Shown here: in pieces, positions 31,501-43,500 of the stretch
How the letters are laid out: each line of letters opens with the position of its first letter
Position numbering within the stretch: the first letter of the stretch is position 1
Source of the DNA: Trissonchulus latispiculum
Taxonomy: Eukaryota > Nematoda > Enoplea > Enoplida > Ironidae
DNA: 64,000 bases
NCBI GenBank assembly: GCA_030248195.1
Contig: JASAND010032067.1
Span: 1-64,000, forward strand
Direction of reading: 5' to 3'
Notes under the pieces: generated by a model
Databases searched by the model: none
What the model saw: only the letters and a program-made list of their open reading frames with translations
Told to the model about the DNA's origin: nothing
Position numbers and translations under genes: made by a program

Positions 31501-34500
31501 CCGTGCATGTACAGTTATATACGTACGTACGTCGTACGTGCACGTATATCAGTTATGTATTCTACGTGCGAAAATTACGTATTTTTCAGAATCACAAAGG
31601 TCAGCTGGTCACTTACTTTGAATTCCAAAAGGTGAGATATGTTTTCGACGGAGAGGAAAAGAAGCAGTTTCGTGCCGTCGATTTCCCTATATCTCTGCCA
31701 TTTCGCCACTATATGGACTGGAAGGGTTATGAATCTGAAGATGACATTAAAATTGCCGAAATGGAATATGGAAATAACCTGTACGTGTATGTTGTATGAT
31801 TGACCGTCATTTGCTGTGCTTGGCATTTTAGTGATATTTAGGCGGCCTTTAATTTTGAAGTTATCAGGCAGAACATGTTTGATGGCTTTTAATTCAGTTG
31901 CAGAAATGGATGGCCTGTAGTTTGGAAATTCTGTTTTCAACGCGTTTTACCGTCTTATGACATGAATGAGGTTTTTTACTGGGAGGGGCTTCCCCCCATT
32001 CTAAGATGCCTATGCATTGCCAAATTTTTAGGATTTTTGGTCAAAATTTTCATAAATTTTCTGGCTTCGTCAGAATTTTTTGGTCAAAAATCGTCTATTT
32101 TGGTATACTTAATTTTTGCGCACATTTTAGTTTAGTTATGGCAGTATAATATGCGGAAAACTGGCTACTTATACTTTATTTTTAGCATGTTTAGCCCATT
32201 TAATTATATTCCCCTCTCACTTTTGGACCTCCCATCTCCGCTAGTGGGGGAGGGTGTCCCCCCAAGGCCGCACCCGGGGGGTTCAAGGGGTCTTCTAGAC
32301 CCCCCTTTTGGGATGACAAAATGGAAAATTTTTGCTATTTTTAGGGCAAAAACAGCTATTTTTAAAAAATTTTCGCGCCGTCGGCGCTATTATTTACTCA
32401 AGAAGTAAACATCCAATGTACTATTTTTGGGCAAAAATGCAAAAAAATTCTTCAACTTCTGGGTGGCTCCGCCCCCCAGACCCCCCTTGCGTTTTACCTT
32501 GGACCCCCCTTTTCAAAATCCTAGGTGCGGGCCTGGTCCCCCCCACTCTCCTCCCCACTGACTTATGAAATAAAAAGTATAAGAAGTTAGAAAGAAATCT
32601 GTGAAATATAGACACTTTGTATTGTAAATTAGTATATATGGGCTTATTCTAGTGGGGGGGGGGGTGGGGGGGGGCCCCCCCCATAAACACCCTTCCCCCC
32701 CCCACAATATCGTTGCCCCGCCACACAATGGCCCCCCCCCAAAATAGTGGGCGCCCCTTTTGGTACCTAATTTTGCCCTGAAAAAATCGCTCAGAAGGCC
32801 AAATTTTCAGGCTTCGCCGGAGATTTTTACTCAATGTTTGCCCTTTTCAACACTAAATCTGCTTATTTTTGCTATGAAAATCAACTTTTATAGTATATGC
32901 CAGAAAAATAGCGCTATTTTTAGCATATTTTTCGAAAAATTTTCGCCCCCCCCCCCCCAAAAATACCTATCGCCACGGACCTTTTGGGGGGGGGGGCCCC
33001 CCCAAGAAGCCCCCCCCCAAGAAAAATCCCTAGAATAAGCCCAGATATATTTTAGCTTCTCGGACAATTCTGTGTTTTGATGTTTTAGAATGGAAATGGT
33101 AATTCCTGAGTTCATGGAGCTGTTCAAGGAACGTGCCATGGCCCCGTTTTTTGTATTTCAAGTATTCTGTGTCTGCCTTTGGTGCTTGGACGAGTACTGG
33201 TACTATTCTGTGTTCACACTGGCCATGCTGGTGGCTTTTGAGGCCACACTGGTCAAACAGCAGCTGCGCAACATGACAGAAATCAGAAATATGGGCAACA
33301 AACCCTACATGATACAGGTATCGATATAGCTTTTGATGTTAGTGGATTTTAGGTCGATAATGGAATTTTAAGTTTAGTATATATATGTACGTATGTTTAA
33401 CCCGTATTCTAACTAACACTTACGTAGTTTGATTACAGTTTCGTTATATACATATGTTACTAAAGTCTGACAAAAATGTGGGCTGAAAACTATGATCACT
33501 TATGCTGCATTTAATATTCATCAGAAACCCGTATTATTTTCAAGTAGCGGTAGTTAAAGTCATTAAAATTTGAAAGTTGATTTTTCGAAAAACTACCTCT
33601 TTGTTCCAAAACTTTCAAGACATTTTTAGCATGCATTTTGCGGAGAACAATACAATTAAACCCATAATTTAAAATTTTAAACAGTTTAAACTTTTCATAA
33701 ATTTCCTCTATAAATATTAATATAAATATAAAATAATTTCCTCTCATCATAAAGCTTCTGCATCACAACTCTTCCTGTGCTGTGAAAATATATGGCGAGC
33801 TGTCAGATTGGTTCCAAGTCCGTACTGGTGTACGGCAGGGTTGCGTCCTCGCGCCTTATCTTTTCAACTGTTATATTGATATTGCTGTGAAAGGTCTATT
33901 AGAAAGAGCCAACGTGGGTGCAACTATCCGTTTCCGAAAAGGCAGCCGCTTCCTCCCCGTCAGCCGAATGGGCAAGTCAGAAAATTCTTTCCTGGAAACC
34001 ATAACAGCCCTTCTATATGCAGACGACGCAGCCATTATTGCGACCTCACCTGGCAACTTAAGTCGTGCCATTGACGTGTTTTCAGAACTTTGTTCCATCC
34101 TGGGTGTGGAAATCAGCTGTCCCAAAACCAAAGTGGTCTGCTTCAGTGCCCATCCTACCAATCCTAACATCAGAGTAGCCGGAGAGACCATCGAGCAGTG
34201 TCACTCTTTCAAATATTTAGGGTGCTCACTCTCTCAGGATGCTCGGTTTCCGAAGAGATAAGCAACCGTGTCAAGCTTGCCGGTGCTGCTTTTTCGAAGC
34301 TGAACAACGTTTGGAACAGCCATGACCTTAAGCTGCACGTGAAACTAAAGCTATTTGGTTCTTCCGTCCTATCAGTGCTTCTGTACAGCTCTGAAACCTA
34401 GGCTGTGCGGGCTGAAGACGTTCGAAAACTGGAGGTGTTCCAAAACAATTGTTTGCGTCGTATTCTGGGAGTGTCCCTGTTAGACCGGGTCCCAGTCAGT

Positions 34501-37500
34501 GCCCTTCGCGAAGTCTGTGGACTGGATCCTGTAGCTGCTGCTATTCGGAAACGACGACTTCGGTGGGCTGGTCATGTGGCCAGGATGGATAGCTGTAGAA
34601 TTCCCAAGAAAGTCCTCTTTGGTTGGGTTGAAGGTGGTCAACGTGGCCCGGGCAGACCAAGAAAGGATTGGGCTGAGGTATTGTCCGGCGGCCTAAGATC
34701 CCTTAACCTCAGAAATTGGTATAATACTGCTCAGGATCGGAAGGAATGGAGAAGATTAGTTAATGGAACGGCGGCTTTCATGGACGGACAACGTCTGGGC
34801 CAATAAGTCAAGTAAGTCAAGTCCTCTCATCACGAGGCTTATGAAAAGTAAACGTTATGGGTTTTCTCTGATGAAGAATAAATGCAGAATATTTCTGTGA
34901 TCACAGTTTTCTACACAAATGTTTGTGTCAGACTTTAGTTTCGTCCACGATGAGACATTAATCGTTGCATATTCTATTTACGAAGCCGGATATCTTTCTG
35001 TTTGTATAATTATTCCTTTCTCCTATTTTAGGTGTACAGAAATAAACGCTGGCGTCCAGTGAAAACTTGCGATTTAGTAGTTGGTGATATTGTCTCTGTA
35101 GGTAGGTTTGACCTATAATAGTTTTGTTTTGTACGATTTGGCAAACTGAAAATTTATGAATTGAGAGATGGAGGGAAAGAAGTTTGGCATACATTTGGAA
35201 AGTAGACGTAGTTGGGCATAGGTTTGTTCTTGGAAACCATAGAAGGTATCAAAAGAAGTCGACGGGCTGTGTCTGAAGCGGAAAAGCGAGACACAGGGGC
35301 TTATCTAAGATTACTTGCTTGCTTTTTGTAATGTTGTGTACCAGAGTAATTTATTTTATAGGTAGATCTCAAAATGATAACCTGGTTCCTTGTGACCTTC
35401 TTTTGCTGAGAGGTCCTTGCATTGTGGACGAATCAATGCTCACTGGAGAGTCTGTTCCACAAATGAAGGTATTGCACATTGTAATTATGCATTGCTTTTG
35501 CCTTTAGTCTTAGTTTAATTTAGAGCTTAAATTAAGTAACTCCCTGGTATCTTACACAATTTATGTATCCTGGACTGCATTAAAAAGGTTCAGAATAGCT
35601 GTGGAACAGCAGAAAGCTAGGTCCGATTTTTGAATAGTTAACCTTCTGCTATTTGACTGCTATTCATGAATTTTATTTGTTCCGTCCACGGTTAGAGTTC
35701 TAGTTTCTTGTTAGCTGTAAGTTAGGACCACAAGGCTAGAAATTAGCATGGCCGTTACTGGATCAAGTTTTTAAGGATTTATTTGTTTGCTGCAAGATTT
35801 CGCTACTTTAGTAGAATTTGTTGTATCAGATAAAGATAACTAATAGGCAAAGCTTTTAACTTTGGCAAAGCTGTTAATTGCTATTTGTATGGCTTATGGT
35901 TTGAATGGTGTTGGCACAGAGCTTTGTCTAACTCCTAACCATGAGACTAAACTCGCAGGTTGGTTTGCCGTGGAAGCTATGCAGAGCACCTACACACAAG
36001 GTAGGGGTAACAAACAGGTGTCTCTATGCCGGCTTCTGTTGTTGAATAGCTGGTTTACGATTGACTGCAAACATCACTGGAGGCGACATTCTTGGCTGAA
36101 GGTCCGCAAATTTCTTCCAACCTTTACGTGCTACTGTACGTACATACAGTTAATTATTACCTGAATCTTCGAAAATATTTCTGAATTTAGGAGCCAGTTG
36201 AGCATATCAACAATCCGTCAGATCAGCTTTCCGTTGATGCGGACGGGAAATTTCATGTCCTATTTGGTGGCACCAAAGTGGTTCAGCACACGCCGCCGCC
36301 TAAGGGGGCTGCTGGTCTCAAAGGTACTGACATAAAATCAAAAATATAACTTTTTACCTTTCTTAAAAGTTTTCTTTGTTTTTATGTAAAGTTAGACATT
36401 AAAGGACTCACTTTACAGGAAGGTCATATTTTGTTAAAGTTAAATAATTATTAATTTGTCACGAACTGCTGTATACCCGAAATGATAGGAAGCTAATGTC
36501 ATGGCAAAATGGGGTTTGTTTTTTGTGTGCTGTCATTGTCCGTGCCAGAATATCCAAAAAATGAACACAGCAAGTTAACTTCAAGGAAATGGAGTTGTTT
36601 TTCAGTGTTGGAGAAGATCCTGTAAACCGAGCACTGACACTAAGCTACGAAATCACGAAAAACAGCTGCCCACATTTCTGTGTTGTAACTCTTTCTTTCT
36701 GACTTATTTTTCTGCTGACAATTTTAGCTCCCGACAACGGCTGTGTCTGTTATGTTCTGCGAACAGGCTTTAACACTTCTCAGGGCAAACTGTTGCGCAC
36801 CATACTGTTCGGCGTCAAACGAGTGACGGCCAACAACCTGGAAACGCTCTTCTTCATTCTCTTTCTGCTGATCTTTGCCGTTGCCGCTTCCTCCTATGTT
36901 TGGATAAAAGGTGACTTACTGACTGGAGGGGAAATCTTTGATGAATGAATTTCTGAGCAGGCTGTGTACTTTCTCCCTATAATATTCTTCAGCTTTATTA
37001 ACAAACTGCCTGGTTCTTTTAATTCCTCTTTGTGCTTACCTATTGAATTTCAGGAACGGAAGATCCAAATCGAAGCAGATACAAACTTTTTCTGGAATGT
37101 ACGCTGATACTTACATCGGTGGTTCCGCCTGAACTGCCTATCGAACTCTCTCTTGCAGTTAACAATTCACTTCTTGCACTCACTAAGTTAGGTATGTGTA
37201 TACTTATTTGCGTATGTAATAAGCTTTGTTGGGGTTGCGTCTGCTACTGCAACTGCAGTTCTGTTTTTGGGGAGATTTTTCGTATTTGTACGTATGTGGT
37301 TCAGCAGCAATGCTTGACAGTGCAATTTACAGCTAAACATTTGCAAAAAAACCGTTTGTATCTATAGCATTTATTTTTTCTAAAAATACACGCAATGGTA
37401 AACTTAGACCTGTCGTTTCCTGTATGAGGAAAAATTCTGTTTTCGAGTGACATTGACATTTTCACAGTGAACTATTCCATTGCTCTGTTGGCTGCTAGTG

Positions 37501-40500
37501 TTTTTGTTTTGAATATTACTTCAGGCGTCTACTGTACTGAGCCTTTTCGAATTCCGTTTGCGGGAAAGGTTCACATTTGCTGTTTTGATAAGACCGGAAC
37601 ACTGACAACGGATAACCTGGTGGTGCAAGGCATTGCTGGATTACCGTAGGTTTTCTGGGTATTTAAAATTTTGTCGTGTCTGGTGAAGAATATAAAAATG
37701 ATAGCATAACATTGTAATTTGTAATATTAACAAACTAGCATAGCAACTCTTCGGATTTAGGCCTTTTTTCACAAAATTAGAAATTATGATAAAAATACTA
37801 AGTTATCCGCTCTGGAGTTACGTAACTTCTACCCTGGGCTTATTCTAGGGATTTTTTCTTGGGGGGGGCGAAAATTTTTCGAAAAATATGCTTAAAATGG
37901 CGAAGCCGGAAAATTTTTGAAAATTTGGCCTTCTGAGCGAATTTTTCAGGGCAAAATTTGATACCAAAAGGGGCACCCTTTGGTTTTGGGGGGGGAAGGT
38001 CGTTTATGGGTGGCCCACCCCCCCTCCACTAGAATAAGCCCAGTCTACCTGCAGTATGCGCTGTAGAGTGCTGATTTTATTTAGCTGAAAATTAATCTAC
38101 TAATCAATTGATTGGCACTTCTGGAGTTTTTTTCTTATTTGATTACTCTATTTGTGTGGATGGTTTCAGTGATGCAGATGCGGAGATCTGTGCTCTGTCC
38201 GAGGCGCCCAAGGAAAGCACTCAGGTTCTGGCCAGCTGTCATGCCTTGGTCCACCTGGACAACGGGGAGATGGTGGGAGATCCGTTGGAGAAGGCCTGTC
38301 TGGCTTCAGTCGACTGGGTCCTAACGAAAAGTTAGTTTTCACAGTTTTTTGGTTATTTTTTTACGGTATTTCACCCCCGTTGTAGTTGAGACCGTCTTAG
38401 AGCTAGGTCAAGCTTACAACTACGTATTGCGTGCTTGTACTTGTCACGTACGTAGATGAAGGTGTCTTGTTCGGCCTAACCGATTATTTTTCTAAGCGAA
38501 ATTTCTTTAACTTTTTTGAGGTGAGCTTCAGTACCTCCTTCAATTTCACCCAGACCATACTCATTAATGATCACCGTTGCGTTTCCCTTACCTGCTAACA
38601 GTTACAGTATGCATAACGCCGATTTTCTTTTTGTTTCAGATGACTCAGTCATTCCTAAACGTGGAAAAGAATTGCCGCTGAAAATATTTGCTCGATATCA
38701 CTTCTCCTCGGCTCTGAAGAGAATGTCCTGCATTGTGGGATGGATGCCGCACGGTACCTCTGATGTATTTCACATGGCTGTGGCAAAAGGAGCCCCGGAA
38801 ACGTTGAAGACTATGGTAAGCGTCACGGTTTCTTTAGAACCCGAAAACAGAGCAGTCGTAGTGTTGAAGTGAGTAAAAGTCCGTAAAAGTGAGTAAAAGT
38901 GAGTAAAAGTGAAGTGAGTCCAGCCAGTTCCTGGCCTGGAGAGCACCTTGTCCGCGGTGGCTGGGCAGAACCCAACTGGAAGAAGGCAACGATGGACCCC
39001 TCAGTCCCCCGGGTGCCCCTTCCTTTTGGCAACGAATGGCTCTCAATCCCCCTGGCTCCTGGTATGGGGCCCAACTCCGATACGGAGACTCCCTCTCAAC
39101 GGACACTCCTCCCCATGGACTACATGCTATCCGGGGAACAGTCGGGTTTTTGCCTAGAGGTACCGGGAAACCAGCCTACTGGTGCCTCATCCTTTTGATG
39201 GCTGGTGACATCGAAATCCTGGCGCAGAAAGCAGATACCGCTCCGTTGGAAGGAAGCAACCGTCATCCCGCTGCTGAAAAAGGGCAAACCGGCTAGCGAG
39301 ATCTCATCTTACCGTCCGGTGAGCCTGACCAGCTGCACAGCGAAATTGATGGAACGAATGGTGCAGGCCCGACTACAGTTTCACCTGGAATCTGCCCACT
39401 GTCTGGACCATCGGCAAGCCGGATTCAGAGGACTAAGAGGAACGGAAGATCAAATTGGAAAAATAATCCAGTCTATCGCGGATGGCTTTCAGCAGAAGCC
39501 ACCGGCGAAGCGCACTGTCCTTGCGCTGATTGACTTCGCAAAAGCATTTGATACTGTCCTACGACCGGAACTGCTACTGAAACTCAAAAGAAGCGGGGTA
39601 CCCCTGTGTTGTGTGAAGTGGATCCACGAATTCCTGTCGGACAGGAAGGGAAGATTCAATGGAAGGAAGGGAAAGTAAAAAATCTTTTGGCAAGGGGTTC
39701 CACAAGGGTCAGTTTTGTCGCCAACGCTGTTCATCGTCTTCATTAACGATATACTCCAACATTTGCCCGAAGGCGTGGAGGCAAGTATCTACGCAGACGA
39801 TTTGGCGTTGTGGGCTTCAGACTCGAATATTGAAAAAGCTGAAGCCAGTTTTTTGGCCACCACTCCATCGAAGAATGGTCCAAAACCTGGAGACTAAATA
39901 TCAACGTCGGGAAGTGCCAGTGCTGTATCTTCACCACCCAGAACAGCCAGGCCAAGCATATCCCAAAGCTGACCCTACTCAACCAACAATTGCCATTCGA
40001 TCCGAACCCGGTATTCCTAGGAATCACATTCGACTGGAAGCTCAACTTCAATCAACATATACGGAATCTGAAGACTCGGTGTATGCCGCGGCTGGCAATC
40101 CTGGGAGCACTCAGCAGCAGACACTGGGGACCACCGAAGGAAGATCTCAGGATAATTTATATCACCTACATCCGATCGCTCATTGAATATGCGATGGGGT
40201 CTTGGCACCCATCCACACCAGCCTCATGGAACGAGCGACTGGAGAGGATACAGAATACTGCGGCAAGAAAATAACTGGCTGTCTCAGATCTACTCCCACC
40301 GGTCACCTGCTGCTAGAATCTGGCCTGCCTCCAATTAGCCTACGTGCGGAAGAACTCACTGCGGCAGGCTAACAGAAGGCCATCAGATTGCCTCCAGATA
40401 ATCCTCGGCATGCGGCGGCCACCCACGCTGTCCGACAACGTCTGAAGTCCCAGGACTCCTGGAGGCCGCGTGGGGAGAAATATGCCAGTGACATCGGTCT

Positions 40501-43500
40501 ATCCAATGTACCAGTCGAATCGCTTACCCTCCCGGCTCTGTCAGGACCCTATATTAAGGAAGCAAACGTCACCTTCAACGACTCTCTCCACAAACAGCTG
40601 CCATGCAAAAAAGGACTGTCTGCCGGAAAACCTGCGGACCACCACACTGGAAACCTTGTCCAAACTCCCACCCTCAGATCTGAACATCTGGACAGACGGG
40701 TCCGTAAAGGATTCGTTTAGGAACGGTGGAAGCGCTGCCATCATCTGCGATGGTGACGGCAAAGTGATTACTGAGCTTCACTCTCCTGCTGGCTTAATCT
40801 GCTCGAGTTTCAGGGCAGAAATGCATGCACTACGGATGGGAATCAAATGGGTGGTCTCTCAACAAGTCCGAAACCGTGAAATCAGGGTATGCACAGACTC
40901 GAAGTCGGCCATCCAGCACCTGATGTCAGGCCCAAATAGCCAAAAATTGGCTATCACCATTGAAATCTGGAGCCTTATCAAAACCCTTAGCGATTCTGGA
41001 AACCATCTAACCGTCCAGTGGGTGCCAAGCCATGTTGGTATCCACGGAAATGAGCTTGCGGACGTTGCCGCCAGTAGGGCGAGCGGAGCCCGCCAAGACG
41101 AGTGTGCAACTGATCTCACTACTGCTAGAGCAGCTGTCAAACGACACATCAGAGCGAAGTTCAGTGAAATCTGCAGAAATACCGATGTTCAGCGAGTCTA
41201 CGAAGGAAACCAACCGGTCAAACAGCATCTGGAAGCCCCCCTGAGCCGACGAGAACGAACGATACTCTCACAATTACGTTGCAAGGGTCACTCCCAAATC
41301 CTCCGCAGCTATCGGCATAGGGTTGGTCAGGCGGACTCGCCCATCTGCCTTGACTGCCAATCTGCCGAAGATGACCTTGAACATCTTATCCTACACTGCC
41401 CGGCCTTGGGTGGACCTAGATCCAGGTGGCTTGGGGTAAACCCGAACCTGGAAGTCCTATCGAGGGAGCCCGTCTCGGTTATTGGTTTCCTCCGGAATGT
41501 GGGCCGGATCCGTCCGTCCCAGTCATATTGAGCCTGCTCAGACGACCCAGGATCTGAAGAAGAAGAAGAAGAAGTGAGTAAAATAATTATCGAGATTCAT
41601 ATGACCCTTGGTGGTGATTTTCGGCATCCGTTTTCTCCTAAGGGTGGACATTTGCAGCTTTGTTTTTTCCGTCTCACAACACCTTGGTTGATTGTTAATA
41701 CTTTTCCTATACCTCCCCGTGTTTTACATACCGATTTAAGCGGAACAAAAATTTTCCTTTATCAGTTGGTAGTAAATCACATTTTTCTGATCTCAGTAAG
41801 AACTGCATCCCAAAATATGAAATTGCTGATTTTTAATCGTTCGTTGACCCGAACAAAATTTAGGTATGAAGAAGGGTTATCTCCAGTTTTTCCTTCAGTG
41901 TTTAAGTTTAATGTTTGTGTGTCTTTGCTCTGACTTGTAGATGAAATTGAATAGTTGCACAAACTTGATTTTGGTTAAGAATTTTCTCCGGAGCGTTGAC
42001 GGCTGCCAGGTAGTGCTGGCGCTGCTTAATGCAGTTTTGAATAATTTGACTAGTGGTATAAACACTGTTACGTTACAGTTGTAAGTTATGCGTCTGCTAG
42101 TTTTAAGAAGGCTGATTTCTTTCTTAATGTGATTTTTTTTCAGTTTTCCAATCCACCCTCCAATTACGATGAAGTCTATTCCAAAATGACTCGTGAAGGT
42201 GCTCGAGTGTTAGCTCTTGGCTACAAACATTTGGGACAGCTTTCAAATCAGGAGGTATACGTATATAGAGTAGTAGACAACAATAATAAAATATTATTAA
42301 TAATTAAATATAGTCTTATTTTTGTTGCAGATGCTTTACATTTTCAATAAGAAAACTAAGTAAATGCGGGCTGGCACGCCGATCCTTAGATGATACACTC
42401 GCTTGCTCGCTTAGTATATTTTAAACGCTGAACGTTGAAAATTGTTTTGTTGTTGCTGTTAAATACACAAAATTCTGATAAAAATTTTATTTATGACGTT
42501 ATGGAATACTTTTTATTGTCATAGCTGGATGTGGTCAATGGTTAAACGCATATATTTCCACTTATCTAACTGTGTTTATTTGTTTGTACATCACCGGAGC
42601 CCTAGACCCTGACAAGGGTAGGAGAATTATTCTCCGAAGGCTACCTTTACAGTAACTGAAAAAGTATACAAGATCATTCTGTTTTGCAGATCAAACAGTT
42701 GTCTCGTGATGAGGTGGAGTGTGGTCTGGAGTTTGCCGGATTTGTCATCATTTCCTGTCCACTGAAGCCGGACTCAAAACAGATGATTAAGGAAATACAA
42801 AGCTCCTCACATCAGGTGAGAGCCTATTCGCAGTAGTTAATTTCTGATAGCTGCTGTTTTATTGTAAAAATGCAGCAATAGTTTTGATGGTGTGCCATGA
42901 CATTGTCTTAAAAATCCATTAAAGTTGGAATTTTTGAAAAACATTATTCATTCCCATGTGTGCCGGTTTTATACTTTGCTTTTTCGCTATTTGTCTTGGT
43001 AATGTGTTTGTGTGTTTACTTGTTTCCTGAGTTTTGTATATTTACTGTTTTGTGCCTGTTGTAGGTTGCCATGATCACTGGTGACAATCCGTTGACAGCC
43101 TGTCATGTTGCCAAAGAGCTTAGATTCACCAGAAAAACTCACACATTGATCTTGGAAGCTCCTAGTCGATCAGGTATGCATTTGAGTGTGTGTCTGCAAA
43201 TCTGCAACTGCAGCAAGAATTTATGTTTGCATGCATATTGTGCAATTGCAGCAAGCATTTATGCTTGGCAGTTTTCGTGAACTTGGTATGGCTGTACTGT
43301 TCTTTCCTAATTCCTCTAGAGTTGAAACTACGTTTTCAAAAATTAATACAACATTCCAGCAAATGAGCAAGCTATGTAAAGTTTGGTGTTATGGTCGCCA
43401 GCTGCTCTGAGTTCCGCTTTTGACAGGCTTTCATTTTAACATGCATGAGTGTTTACTGTATTTAATTTAACTAAACTATGTTCTGATTTTATGTCTTTTA

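Noticed and set aside
35862..36164. 100-codon frame between ATP13A1 exons 6 and 7
   Set aside because: Lies in an intron, has no homologous segment in the family and lacks matching splice signals.
40388..40720. Separate gene of 110 codons
   Set aside because: An alternative frame of the decayed LINE between RT and RNase H.
42331..42363. Extra ATP13A1 exon after TTTTTGTTGCAG
   Set aside because: It would add about ten residues and a stop after exon 13. Exon 14 at 42,690 restores the conserved protein, so this is probably a pseudo-exon; a rare alternative transcript remains possible.
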